Numbered from the stretch's first letter, positions 44,223-52,910 are shown. The stretch: 64,000 nucleotides of DNA from an uncultured Lachnospiraceae bacterium (GCA_910579285.1 CAJTTT010000008.1:55870-119869), one strand, 5' to 3'. Notes: generated by a model from the sequence alone, not told the origin. Program-made: numbers and translations.

Positions 44223-45677
44223 ATGACAAAAGAACAATACCGGGCAGCCAATTCGAAAATTTTCCCTGTCGTTATGATTATACTGGGATATTTTCTCATC
44301 ACTTTCATTCTTTCCATTCTGGCGGGGAGCCACACATGGAAGATATGGATTCAAATTGGTTTCACTCTTTCAGCCATTCTGGTCAGTAATTTCGCTCTCA
44401 TCAAAAACAGGGAAACCAAAGCCTGTTCTATCGCCCTTATGGGTTCCTGCGCACTCACTTATGTGGTAATCGTCCTGTTAAACAGTTCCACCGGCGTATA
44501 TACATATGTGTTTGCATTGATCGTTTCCTCTATGGCTTTTCTGAATGTGAGGCTTGCTGTCTGGGGCAATACCGTTGCCATCATCGCCAATCTGCTGCGC
44601 GTTTTTATCAATTTTACCACAGAAGGAGATTATATCAGCCGCTCTATCGTGGAGGTCTTTGCCCTGTTATTGATGGCGGTCACGTCCATCACGGTGACAC
44701 GTCTTCTGATCCGATTTAACGAAGAAAACATGGCCTCCATTACTGAGGCCGCAAAAGCACAGGAAATAACCAGTCAGACCATGTCGCAGGTAGCCGATGA
44801 AATATCTGTCCACTTCGAGGAAGCCATGAAGATGGTGGATGAGCTGAAACAGTGCGTGGACACCTGTAACTTTGCTATGGAAAACATTGCAGACAGCACG
44901 GAAAACACCGCCGAATCCATTCAGGCGCAGGCTTCCATGTGCGTGGAGATCCACACCGCCTCCGATACGGCGGAGGGAGAAATACGGGCGATGATGGCTG
45001 CCTCCGACAGAACGATGCAGACCATCACCGAGGGTTCCGATGAAATACAGCATTTGAAAGAGCAGGCGCAGAATGTGGCCGCCGCAAGTGACACCACCGT
45101 ACAGGTGATTTCCAGACTGACCGCCCAGATCAACAATGTGCAGGAATTTATCGGCACCATCTTAAATATTGCCGGCAAAACCAATCTCCTTGCCTTAAAC
45201 GCCTCCATTGAAGCGGCAAGGGCAGGAGAAGCCGGCAGAGGGTTTGCCGTTGTTGCCGAGGAAATCCGGCAGCTCTCGGAGCAGACCAAGGAGGCCTCCA
45301 ACAATATCACGGCCATCATCAGCAAATTGAACGCTGATGCAAGATCCGCAAATGACAGCATTGAAAACTCTGCTGCGTCTGTCCGCACCCAAAATGAAAT
45401 GATAGAAAATATGCGCGTCCGTTTTGAACAAATTTATGAGGAAATGACCGCTCTGGCCGCCAAGGTAAAAAATACGGAGGCGAGTGTCAATGTGATCCTC
45501 ACCTCCACAGATACCATTTCAGAAAATATATCGCATCTTTCCGCCACCAGCGAAGAGGTTGCCGCCTCCTCCACTGAGGGGCTTCGCACCTCCGAAACAT
45601 CCGTTGAGAATATGAACGCCTGCAAGGAAGTTCTGGAACGCATCTCATCCCTTGCATTGACGCTCAAAAGCAATTAA
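44223..45677 (+). CDS. Methyl-accepting chemotaxis protein
   Basis: Receptor of 484 residues. The first 170 residues hold five or six hydrophobic segments with no large extracellular domain. The rest is a long coiled-coil signalling domain whose hairpin tip carries the conserved IAGKTNLLALNASIEAARAG and FAVVAEEIRQLSEQ motifs that contact CheA and CheW. AGGAGGT precedes ATG 44223. It ends four bases from the convergent fabH. There are no che genes nearby; the ligand is probably sensed in or through the membrane. Confidence 0.94.
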   Translation: MTKEQYRAANSKIFPVVMIILGYFLITFILSILAGSHTWKIWIQIGFTLSAILVSNFALIKNRETKACSIALMGSCALTYVVIVLLNSSTGVYTYVFALIVSSMAFLNVRLAVWGNTVAIIANLLRVFINFTTEGDYISRSIVEVFALLLMAVTSITVTRLLIRFNEENMASITEAAKAQEITSQTMSQVADEISVHFEEAMKMVDELKQCVDTCNFAMENIADSTENTAESIQAQASMCVEIHTASDTAEGEIRAMMAASDRTMQTITEGSDEIQHLKEQAQNVAAASDTTVQVISRLTAQINNVQEFIGTILNIAGKTNLLALNASIEAARAGEAGRGFAVVAEEIRQLSEQTKEASNNITAIISKLNADARSANDSIENSAASVRTQNEMIENMRVRFEQIYEEMTALAAKVKNTEASVNVILTSTDTISENISHLSATSEEVAASSTEGLRTSETSVENMNACKEVLERISSLALTLKSN

Positions 45678-45681
45678 ACCC

Positions 45682-46647
45682 TTACCACTCAAGCACTGCG
45701 GATGCCCAGGTCAAGCCGCCTCCAAAACCGCTGAGTGCAACCTTCATACCAGGCTTTAGCAGGCCCTTGCGGTTCATCTCATCTAACAGAATCGGCACAC
45801 TGGCCGCTGAAATATTTCCGCAGTGATCAAGGCTGATCGGAAATTTGTCTTCCTCAATATGGAGCCTCTTTGACACCGACTGGAGGATTCGTATGTTCGC
45901 CTGATGCAGCGCGAAGTAATCTATGTCCTTCGGCGTCAGTCCTGCCGCCTCAATCGTTTTCTGTAAGGAAGCGGGCACCGTCGTTACGGCAAACTTATAA
46001 ACTTCCTGTCCGTCCATATGCACAAACTTAAGCCTCTGATCCGTCTGGATCAGGGGATTGTTGTTCGTACGGCCGGGACAGGCAAGCACATCGCCTTTCG
46101 TTCCATCGGAACCCTGATCAAAGGCAAGCAGTCCATACTGCTCATCTCCCCTTACAACTGCCGCACCGGCGCCGTCTCCAAAGAGCACGCAGGTGCTCCT
46201 GTCTTCCCAGTCCACGATCTTTGAGAGCGTCTCCGCCCCCAGAATCAAGGCCGTCCGATATATGCCCGCCTGTATATACGCGTTTGCAATATTCAAAGCG
46301 AACATAAATCCGGCACAAGCCGCGTTGATATCAAAAGCAACCGCATTCGCCGCCCCGATTGCCGCCTGCACTTCGCAGGCGCAGGCAGGCGTCACAAAGT
46401 CCGCCGACACCGTGCCCAGGATGATCAGATCTATCTCCTCCGCAGCCACTCCCGCGTTTTTCATGGCGCGCTTCGCCGCCTCCACAGACATGCTGGTGGT
46501 TGTCTCCTCCTTTACCAGATGCCGTTCCCGGATTCCTGTCCTGCTGCTAATCCACTCGTCAGAAGTGTCCATTACCTTGGACAGATCATCATTTGTCACC
46601 ACTGTCCCTGGCAGACAGCTCCCTGTTCCTATGATTCTTGTCTTCAC
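45682..46647 (-). CDS. fabH: 3-oxoacyl-ACP synthase III
   Basis: KASIII of 321 residues that starts fatty acid synthesis by condensing acetyl- or branched acyl-CoA with malonyl-ACP. The catalytic triad is visible: C111 in DINAACAGF, His in FALHQANIRI and Asn in HCGNISAAS. Start is GTG 46647 with GGGAGAG upstream. It is the last gene of the fab cluster, whereas in streptococci it lies near the front, and is separated from the gene before it by a spacer holding two copies of a 32-base repeat. Confidence 0.96.
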   Translation of the reverse strand: MKTRIIGTGSCLPGTVVTNDDLSKVMDTSDEWISSRTGIRERHLVKEETTTSMSVEAAKRAMKNAGVAAEEIDLIILGTVSADFVTPACACEVQAAIGAANAVAFDINAACAGFMFALNIANAYIQAGIYRTALILGAETLSKIVDWEDRSTCVLFGDGAGAAVVRGDEQYGLLAFDQGSDGTKGDVLACPGRTNNNPLIQTDQRLKFVHMDGQEVYKFAVTTVPASLQKTIEAAGLTPKDIDYFALHQANIRILQSVSKRLHIEEDKFPISLDHCGNISAASVPILLDEMNRKGLLKPGMKVALSGFGGGLTWASAVLEW

Positions 46648-46682
46648 ACCGTCTCTCCCATAATTTATGCTTCCTTTTATCC

Positions 46683-46758
46683 CGCAGTGCCGCTACGCCT
46701 ATTCCTCTGTCTGCTTCCCTTCATCACGCAGTGCCGCTACGCCTATTCCTCTGTCTGC
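46683..46758. repeat. Two direct copies of a 32-bp repeat, 44-bp period
   Basis: The 32-base sequence starting CGCAGTGCCGCTACGCC occurs at 46683-46714 and again, identically, at 46727-46758, with a 12-base spacer. Flanking bases (ATCC/ATCA) extend the match. It fills the gap between the NMO-like gene and fabH. It does not look like a terminator. Confidence 0.85.
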
Positions 46759-46774
46759 GCACTGCTCAATGCTG

Positions 46775-47830
46775 TCACGCAAACTCTCCGAGAATGTCTT
46801 TCACATGTTCCAAATGCGTTGCGCGGTATGCGTTCGCGCCGCAGAAAAGCAGCGCCTCATCCACCTTTCCCTTCACGGCATTGACAAGCGCGTCCGTGAT
46901 ACAGTAAGGCGTTTCCGCCCCCTTGCATGTGCTGATGCACAGATGGCATTTCTCGTGCGGAATCTGTCCTTCCTTCGCCCGCTTCATAAAGGGATTCAGA
47001 ATCGCCCGCCCCGGCATACCCACAGGGCTCTGCACAATGACGATATCCTCTTCCTTCGCGTCAATATAACTCTGCTTGTAAGCCGGATCTGCATCGCACT
47101 CGTAGGTCGTTACAAAGCGTGTCGCCATCTGTACGCCGGAAGCGCCCATCTCCAGATAGTGTTCCATATCTTCGCGGGTATAGATACCGCCTGCCATGAC
47201 AACGGGAATCTCCGTTCCGTGCTCCGCCGCCGTCTCATTGACCTGTGCAATGATTGCTTCCACTTCCTCATCATAATGCAGGCCTTCGATATCTGCAAGC
47301 TGCTCTTTGTGAAAACCCAGGTGGCCGCCGGCCAAAGGCCCCTCGATCACCACCGCATCGGGCAGCCTGTTATACTTTTTCCACCAGTACCGCATGATCA
47401 CCTGCGCTGATTTCACACTGGATACAATGGGCGCAAGCTTTGTCTTGGCAGCCCCCACAATCTTCGGCAGATCCATAGGCAGCCCAGCGCCGGAGATGAT
47501 CAGATCGATGCCCGCCGCTACCGCCGCCTTTACATACTCTTCATACTTTCTGGTCGCAACCATGATATTGACACCCAGGATTCCGCCCTTTGCGATCTCT
47601 CTGGCCTTCGCAATCTCTGTGCCGACTGCCCGCAGATTCGCGCCAATCGGATCCGTGTCAAAATCTGGTTCCCGGTAGCCGATCTGCGCCGTGGAAATCA
47701 CGCCGACCCCGCCCTCTTTCGCCACATTTCCGGCCAGTGAGGAAAGACTGACCCCCACTCCCATGCCGCCCTGAATCACTGGCACACGGGCTAGCAAATC
47801 ACCTATCTTTAACGGTTTCACATTTCCCAT
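46775..47830 (-). CDS. Nitronate monooxygenase-like FabK paralogue
   Basis: FMN-dependent TIM-barrel protein of 351 residues of the NMO/enoyl-ACP reductase II superfamily. It shares VIQGGMGVGVS, GVNIMVATR, IISGAGLP and the phosphate loop VMAGGIYTRED with FabK, but differs from the true FabK at 51563 by extra length and a C-terminal cysteine run (CHLCISTCKGAETPYC) that could bind metal or Fe-S. AGGGA precedes ATG 47830. It lies between fabZ and fabH and is probably cotranscribed, so a role in fatty acid synthesis or in nitronate removal is possible. Confidence 0.85.
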   Translation of the reverse strand: MGNVKPLKIGDLLARVPVIQGGMGVGVSLSSLAGNVAKEGGVGVISTAQIGYREPDFDTDPIGANLRAVGTEIAKAREIAKGGILGVNIMVATRKYEEYVKAAVAAGIDLIISGAGLPMDLPKIVGAAKTKLAPIVSSVKSAQVIMRYWWKKYNRLPDAVVIEGPLAGGHLGFHKEQLADIEGLHYDEEVEAIIAQVNETAAEHGTEIPVVMAGGIYTREDMEHYLEMGASGVQMATRFVTTYECDADPAYKQSYIDAKEEDIVIVQSPVGMPGRAILNPFMKRAKEGQIPHEKCHLCISTCKGAETPYCITDALVNAVKGKVDEALLFCGANAYRATHLEHVKDILGEFA

Positions 47831-47944
47831 CTATTTTTCCCTGTCCTTCCGATACTCGCCCAATATCCGCTGCTGCCGCGCTCCGCAAAAGTTACTGCGC
47901 CAGCTTCATTCCAAGCCTTACGCAGTGTTGGAACCGTGCAGTCC

Positions 47945-48379
47945 TTACGCCTCGCCGATTGCAAAAGTCAATTCCGCCTGCGTCACCAGTTTCCCATCCA
48001 CATAGGCCTTTCCCGCGCCTACGCCGATCGGGCCTTTTATCTTGATAATTTCAGTCTCCAGCGTCAGCACATCTCCGGGAACTACCTTTCCCTTAAACTT
48101 CGCGTTGTTGATCGCCGCGAAATAAGCAGTCTTTCCCTTAAACTCCGGCTGGCTTAAGATCGCCACCGCACCTGTCTGCGCCAGCGCCTCCACAATCAGC
48201 ACGCCCGGCATCACCGGCTCCTTGGGAAAATGCCCTGCAAAAAAAGGCTCATTGTAGCTCACGCATTTCTTAGCGACTACTCGTTTTCCCTCCTCCATCT
48301 CCTCTATGGTGTCAATCAGCATAAAGGGCTGTCTGTGGGGAATAATCTCCATGATTTCCTTTGCACCCATCAATGACAT
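47945..48379 (-). CDS. fabZ: 3-hydroxyacyl-ACP dehydratase
   Basis: Hot-dog-fold dehydratase of 144 residues removing water from 3-hydroxyacyl-ACP. The catalytic histidine H50 is in FAGHFPKEPVMPG and the glutamate E64 in LIVEALAQ. AAGGAGACACGAC precedes ATG 48379. It is 14 bases after fabF. No fabA or fabM homologue was seen beside it, so how unsaturated fatty acids are made is not shown here. Confidence 0.96.
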   Translation of the reverse strand: MSLMGAKEIMEIIPHRQPFMLIDTIEEMEEGKRVVAKKCVSYNEPFFAGHFPKEPVMPGVLIVEALAQTGAVAILSQPEFKGKTAYFAAINNAKFKGKVVPGDVLTLETEIIKIKGPIGVGAGKAYVDGKLVTQAELTFAIGEA

Positions 48380-48393
48380 GTCGTGTCTCCTTC

Positions 48394-49629
48394 CTATTCG
48401 TGATACTTTTTGACTAACAGGCTTGCGTTGTGTCCGCCGAACCCGAGAGAGTTGGACAGCGCGTACTCAAAATTCTCCTCATAAGCCTCTTTGCAGTAGT
48501 TCAGGTCACACTCCTCATCAGGCACCTGGTAGCCCACCGTTCTGTGAATATAGCCATCCTGCAGCTCCTTCACGCAGGTAACGAACTCAATCGCGCCCGC
48601 CGCGCCCAGAAGATGGCCTACCATAGACTTGGTGGAATTGATCTTAATGTCTTTCGCGTGATCACCGAAGAGGAGCTTGATGGCCCGCGTCTCGAAAAGG
48701 TCATTATGGTGCGTTGCTGTTCCGTGGGCATTGATATAGGTAATGTCTTCCAGGTTCAGCCCTGCATCCTTCACCGCATATTCCATAGCCTTGGCCGCGC
48801 CTGCGCCGTCCTCAGCCGGGGAAGTGATGTGATAAGCGTCAGAAGTACAGCCATATCCTGCTACCTCCGCGTATATTTTTGCACCCCGCGCCTTCGCATG
48901 CTCCAGTTCTTCCAGCACGACCACGCCCGCGCCTTCGCCCATAACAAAGCCGCTTCTCTCCTTGTCAAACGGAATGGAGCATCTTGCGGGATCTTCACAG
49001 GTGGAAAGCGCCGTCAATGCGGAAAAACCGCCAACGCCGATAGGGCACACACTGCCCTCCGTGCCGCCTGCCACCATCACCTCCGCATCCCCGTACTGAA
49101 TCGCACGGAACGCCTCACCGATGGAATTTGTGCCTGTCGCGCAGGCTGTCACCACGTTGATGCTCTTGCCCTTCAATCCGAACTGGATCGACACATTGCC
49201 CGCCGCCATGTTAGAAATCGTAAGCGGTACAAACAGCGGCTCGATTCTACCCGGCCCTTTTTCCACAAGTCTTGTGTGCGAGCGCTCCATTGCCTGCAGG
49301 GAACCCGTGCCGGAACCTACTGCCACACCTACGCGGTAAGGATCTTCCTTCTCCATGTCAATACCCGCATCTTCCAGCGCCTCTTTAGTCGCCGCAACCG
49401 CATACTGGGAGAAAGGCTCCATTCTCTTTGCCGCCTTAAAATCCATGTAGTTTTTGCCGTCAAAGTCTTTGACCTCAGCCGCAAGCTTACACTTAAAATC
49501 TGCCGTATCAAACTTTGTGATGGGCGCAAAACCAGTTTTGCCTTCCTTCACGCCCGCCCAAAATTCATCTACGCTCAAGCCAATCGGGGTGATAGCCCCC
49601 ATTCCTGTTACAACCACTCGTCTGCTCAT
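48394..49629 (-). CDS. fabF: 3-oxoacyl-ACP synthase II
   Basis: Elongation condensing enzyme of 411 residues. The catalytic cysteine is in VTACATGTNSIG near residue 162 and the two histidines are in NAHGTATHHND and SMVGHLLGAAGA. ATG 49629 is chosen because AAGGAG is seven bases upstream; a TTG two codons earlier would be too close to it. It follows fabG by 92 bases and precedes fabZ. Confidence 0.96.
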   Translation of the reverse strand: MSRRVVVTGMGAITPIGLSVDEFWAGVKEGKTGFAPITKFDTADFKCKLAAEVKDFDGKNYMDFKAAKRMEPFSQYAVAATKEALEDAGIDMEKEDPYRVGVAVGSGTGSLQAMERSHTRLVEKGPGRIEPLFVPLTISNMAAGNVSIQFGLKGKSINVVTACATGTNSIGEAFRAIQYGDAEVMVAGGTEGSVCPIGVGGFSALTALSTCEDPARCSIPFDKERSGFVMGEGAGVVVLEELEHAKARGAKIYAEVAGYGCTSDAYHITSPAEDGAGAAKAMEYAVKDAGLNLEDITYINAHGTATHHNDLFETRAIKLLFGDHAKDIKINSTKSMVGHLLGAAGAIEFVTCVKELQDGYIHRTVGYQVPDEECDLNYCKEAYEENFEYALSNSLGFGGHNASLLVKKYHE

Positions 49630-49721
49630 ACTCAAACTCCTTCTTTCCTTTATCCTCTCAACTTTCTGTCATATTCTTAACCTGTGCAATCAGCCATCGC
49701 CCTGCCATATCATTCCCATTT

Positions 49722-50462
49722 TCAGATAGCCATTCCGCCATCCACGGAAATCACCTGTCCCGTAATATACCCCGCTTTATCACTCGCCAGAAAAGCCACC
49801 GTCTCCGCGATATCCTTCGTCGTGCCCACCCGCTTCAACGGAATCTGCGCAAGAGTCGCCTCTTTTGCGCTGTCCGTCATAGCCTGGGTCATGTCCGTGT
49901 CAATAAAGCCGGGAGCAACCGCATTCACCGTGATATTTCTGCTGGCAAGCTCCCTCGCCATAGATTTGGTGAGGCCGATCACACCTGCCTTGGACGCCGC
50001 ATAGTTAGCCTGTCCCGCATTGCCCAGCACGCCGCTGACAGAGGACAGATTGATAATTCTGCCCGCTTTCTGCTTTAAGAAAGGACGGTACATATGCTTT
50101 ATGGTATTGAATGTCCCTTTCAGATTGGTGTCAATGACCGCGTCAAAATCTGCCTCCGTCATCTTGATCACCAGATTGTCTTTCGTGATGCCCGCGTTGT
50201 TCACCAGAATGTCAATGTGCCCAAATTCGGCAAGCACATCCGTAATCATCTGTCCGCACGCCTCAAAATCCGCCACACTGCACTGCACGGCCGCCGCTTT
50301 TCTTCCCATCGCCTCAATCTGCGAAACGACTTCCTCCGCCTTCTCCTTCGAGCCGTTATAATTCACAACCACATCCGCGCCATACGATGCCAGCGTGAGT
50401 GCAATCTCTCTCCCGATTCCGCGCCCCGCGCCTGTCACAAGAGCTACTTTACCAGTCAGCAT
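49722..50462 (-). CDS. fabG: 3-oxoacyl-ACP reductase
   Basis: Short-chain dehydrogenase of 246 residues using NADPH to reduce 3-oxoacyl-ACP. It has the cofactor loop GAGRGIGREIA, NNAGITKDN, the catalytic Ser in NLSSVSG and YAASKAG with Tyr and Lys, and the C-terminal GQVISVDGGM. GGGAGG precedes ATG 50462. It lies 85 bases after fabD on the same strand. Confidence 0.96.
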   Translation of the reverse strand: MLTGKVALVTGAGRGIGREIALTLASYGADVVVNYNGSKEKAEEVVSQIEAMGRKAAAVQCSVADFEACGQMITDVLAEFGHIDILVNNAGITKDNLVIKMTEADFDAVIDTNLKGTFNTIKHMYRPFLKQKAGRIINLSSVSGVLGNAGQANYAASKAGVIGLTKSMARELASRNITVNAVAPGFIDTDMTQAMTDSAKEATLAQIPLKRVGTTKDIAETVAFLASDKAGYITGQVISVDGGMAI

Positions 50463-50547
50463 TCTCCGATCCTCCCTTTCATTCCAAACCTCCGTCCGAA
50501 TCTTTTCGGAGCAGACGCATTTCCCGCTGCCCAGACATCCCTGCCGT

Positions 50548-51456
50548 TTAGGACAGCTTCTCCAGGTCCTCTACCTTCTCTATATTGATCACCTTCACAT
50601 CCCGGCTGATCTTCCTCATAAACCCGGAAAGCGTCTTGCCCGGTCCAATCTCAATGAATGTATCTACGCCGTCTGCAATCATCCGCTCCACGCTCTGCTG
50701 CCACTTCACGGAAGAGGAAACCTGTTTCTCCAACAGAGGCTTTACATCCGCCTTATCCCTCACATAGTCCGCCGTCACATTGGCGATATAGGGAACGGCA
50801 ATATCGTGGATTTCCACTGTCTCCAGCTCCTTGGCCAGCTTCTCGCCCGCACCCGCCAATAAAGGAGAGTGGAAAGGACCGCTGACATTTAACGTAATGC
50901 ACCTCTTTGCGCCTGCCGCCGTAAGCTTCTCCACCGCCGCCTGTGCTGCGCCTTCCTCGCCCGTAATTACAATCTGCCCCGGGCAGTTATAGTTTGCGAT
51001 CGTCACACAGCCGTCCGTCTCCTCACAGATCTGCTCTATCACAGCCGTATCCAGGCCGAGCACAGCCACCATCGCGCCGCCCTGAGGTACCGCTTCCTGC
51101 ATATAAATGCCGCGCTTTCGCACAATTTTGAACACATCCTCCGGGCTCATCACGCCGCCTGCCACAAGCGCGCCGTACTCACCGAGGCTCAGGCCGCCTG
51201 TCACATCGGGTTTCACACCCTTCTCTTCCACAGCCTTCAGCATAGCCACCTCTGTTGCCAGCATAGCGATCTGCGTATATTCTGTAATATTGATCTGCTC
51301 GTTCTCCTCGAAGCAGAGCGCCGCCACATCCAGGCCGCTGGCTTTGCCCGCAAGCTCAAACATCTCTTTACAGATCGGAATCTGCTCATAGAAATCTTTT
51401 CCCATCCCCACATACTGTGCTCCCTGTCCCGGGAACATAAACGCTGTCTTTCCCAT
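50548..51456 (-). CDS. fabD: Malonyl-CoA:ACP transacylase
   Basis: Transacylase of 302 residues that loads malonate on ACP. The nucleophile S90 is in GLSLGEYGAL, the catalytic His in GPFHSPLL, with GQGAQYVGMG at the N-terminus. AAAGGAAAGGGA precedes ATG 51456. It is the first gene after an internal terminator (51531-51558), and a FabT-like palindrome lies about 50 bases upstream, so it may head its own transcript. Confidence 0.96.
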   Translation of the reverse strand: MGKTAFMFPGQGAQYVGMGKDFYEQIPICKEMFELAGKASGLDVAALCFEENEQINITEYTQIAMLATEVAMLKAVEEKGVKPDVTGGLSLGEYGALVAGGVMSPEDVFKIVRKRGIYMQEAVPQGGAMVAVLGLDTAVIEQICEETDGCVTIANYNCPGQIVITGEEGAAQAAVEKLTAAGAKRCITLNVSGPFHSPLLAGAGEKLAKELETVEIHDIAVPYIANVTADYVRDKADVKPLLEKQVSSSVKWQQSVERMIADGVDTFIEIGPGKTLSGFMRKISRDVKVINIEKVEDLEKLS

Positions 51457-51504
51457 AACTGAATCCCTTTCCTTTCCTGTATGATTCCCCGTGCTGCCAT
51501 AAAT

Positions 51505-51521
51505 ATTTTGAATTTCAAAGT
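51505..51521. promoter_or_regulatory. FabT-like operator, site 3 (fabD)
   Basis: ATTTTGAATTTCAAAGT keeps the TTTGA-N3-TCAAA core and its flanks match the acpP site closely (TATTTATC versus TATATTATC). It lies between the fabK terminator and fabD. A -10-like AATACT overlaps it on the minus strand, but I see no matching -35. Confidence 0.6.
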
Positions 51522-51530
51522 ATTTATCTG

Positions 51531-51558
51531 AAAAAAATCGCCGCCCTGCAGCGACGAT
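51531..51558 (-). terminator. Rho-independent terminator after fabK
   Basis: On the minus strand ATCGTCGC, loop TGCAGG, GCGGCGAT, then seven T. It begins four bases after the fabK stop and splits the fab cluster into acpP-fabK and fabD-to-fabH units, with possible read-through. Confidence 0.85.
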
Positions 51559-51562
51559 TCTT

Positions 51563-52489
51563 TTATTTTAACTTTAACAGAATTTCCGCCTGATCCATGA
51601 TTTCCGCCAACATCTCTGCACAAGTCTGCTCTCTGCTGACCATGCCTGCAATCTGCCCGGCCATAAGGGTACCCGTCACCACATCGCCTTCCACTACCGC
51701 CTTGCGCAGGGAACCGAGTGTAAGCTTTTCCATCTCTTCCAAAGATGCGCCGTCCTTTTCCATCTGCAGATATTCTCTTGTCAGCTTATTACGGATCTGA
51801 CGGACAGGGTGGCCATTTGCCCTGCCGGTGACCTCGGAATCAATATCCTTCGCAGCGATCACCTTCTTTTTATAATTCTCATGTACGGTACACTCTGCCG
51901 CCACCAGGAAACGTGTACCCATCTGGACTGCATCTGCGCCAAGCATCATAGCTGCCGCAAAGCCTCTGCCATCCGCAATGCCGCCTGCTGCCACCACAGG
52001 AATGCTGACTGCATCCACTACCTGCGGTACGAGGGTCATTGTGGTCGCCTCACCGATATGTCCGCCGGACTCCGTGCCTTCAGCGATCACAGCATCCGCG
52101 CCCGCGCGCTCCATCATTTTTGCAAGAGCCACGCTGGCAACTACAGGAATCACTTTGATCCCCGCCTCTTTCCACATGGCCATATACTTACCGGGATTCC
52201 CTGCGCCTGTGGTCACTACCTTAACGCCTTCCTCCACGATCACCTTTGCAATTTCGTCTGCCTCCGGGTTCATCAGCATTACATTCACCCCAAAAGGCTT
52301 CTTCGTCAGTTCCTTCGCTTTCTGGATCTGTTCCCTCACGAAAGCTGCCGGTGCGCCGCCTGCGCCGATAATACCGAGTGCGCCCGCTTCCGATACAGCG
52401 GCTGCCAGATGATATTCTGCAACCCAGGCCATTCCGCCCTGAAAGATCGGATATTCAATCCCCAGAAGTTCTGTTATTTTTGTCTTCAT
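51563..52489 (-). CDS. fabK: Enoyl-ACP reductase II
   Basis: FMN-dependent enoyl-ACP reductase of 308 residues, closely following streptococcal FabK: KITELLGIEYPIFQGGMAWV, FGVNVMLMNP, VVTTGAGNPGKYM, AVIAEGTESGGHIG and MGTRFLVAAEC. It performs the last step of each elongation cycle and, unlike FabI, is insensitive to triclosan. ATG 52489 is chosen with TGAGGTTTATAG upstream. It follows acpP and is followed immediately by a terminator. FabK rather than FabI supports a clostridial or streptococcal-type pathway. Confidence 0.95.
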   Translation of the reverse strand: MKTKITELLGIEYPIFQGGMAWVAEYHLAAAVSEAGALGIIGAGGAPAAFVREQIQKAKELTKKPFGVNVMLMNPEADEIAKVIVEEGVKVVTTGAGNPGKYMAMWKEAGIKVIPVVASVALAKMMERAGADAVIAEGTESGGHIGEATTMTLVPQVVDAVSIPVVAAGGIADGRGFAAAMMLGADAVQMGTRFLVAAECTVHENYKKKVIAAKDIDSEVTGRANGHPVRQIRNKLTREYLQMEKDGASLEEMEKLTLGSLRKAVVEGDVVTGTLMAGQIAGMVSREQTCAEMLAEIMDQAEILLKLK

Positions 52490-52533
52490 TCTATAAACCT
52501 CAAATCCCATATCGGGCGCTCATGCTCGATTCA

Positions 52534-52552
52534 GAGAATGCTCCGCATTCTC
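52534..52552. repeat. Short palindrome GAGAATGC-TCC-GCATTCTC
   Basis: An 8-bp perfect hairpin between fabK and acpP. A very similar palindrome occurs at 53961-53986, so this may be a dispersed element. There is no T-run. Confidence 0.6.
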
Positions 52553-52604
52553 CTTCCATGTTTTACGCTGTGGCGATTTTCTAAACCATAAACTGCCGCC
52601 CGGC

Positions 52605-52838
52605 TTACGCCTCTACACCCTTGCTCTTCATATACTCAACTACAGCGCCTACTGTCGTGATCTGCTCTAAGTCCTCGGAAGGAATCTCCACGCCGTACTC
52701 TTCCTCGAAAGCCATAACAAGCTCAAATAAGTCCAGGGAATCCGCACCAAGATCGTCCTTGAAAGAAGAATCCTCGGTAATTTCTACACCGTCCAAGTTT
52801 AACTGTTCCTGAATAATCTCAATCACTCTCTCTAACAT
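52605..52838 (-). CDS. acpP: Acyl carrier protein
   Basis: Acidic protein of 77 residues that carries growing acyl chains on a phosphopantetheine attached to S34 (GADSLDLFEL). ATG 52838 is chosen because AAGGAGAACAGG lies just upstream; a longer form would run into the promoter and operator. It is the first gene of the fab cluster, transcribed from a strong promoter (52882-52910) covered by a FabT-like palindrome. Confidence 0.96.
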   Translation of the reverse strand: MLERVIEIIQEQLNLDGVEITEDSSFKDDLGADSLDLFELVMAFEEEYGVEIPSEDLEQITTVGAVVEYMKSKGVEA

Positions 52839-52867
52839 TTTCCTGTTCTCCTTTTCGTCATTAAAAT

Positions 52868-52884
52868 AGTTTGACATTCAAAGT
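52868..52884. promoter_or_regulatory. FabT-like operator, site 2 (acpP)
   Basis: AGTTTGACATTCAAAGT matches the autoregulatory site at 9311-9327 in both arms, with one base off symmetry. It overlaps the end of the acpP -10 box, a position that would block transcription. Confidence 0.8.
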
Positions 52885-52910
52885 ATATTATCTGTCCCAA
52901 CATTTGTCAA
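52882..52910 (-). promoter_or_regulatory. Promoter of the acpP-fabK unit
   Basis: Minus strand: perfect TTGACA (52905-52910), 17-base spacer, TATACT (52882-52887). This is near consensus for the housekeeping sigma factor; the 3' side overlaps the FabT-like operator. Confidence 0.88.

Noticed and set aside
46683..46758. CRISPR-like repeat pair
   Set aside because: Only two copies, 12-base spacer and no cas genes; a simple tandem duplication.
48430..49680. 416-codon open frame on the plus strand
   Set aside because: Fully antisense to fabF; its composition (Arg/His/Cys-rich) is that of a GC-skewed shadow frame.
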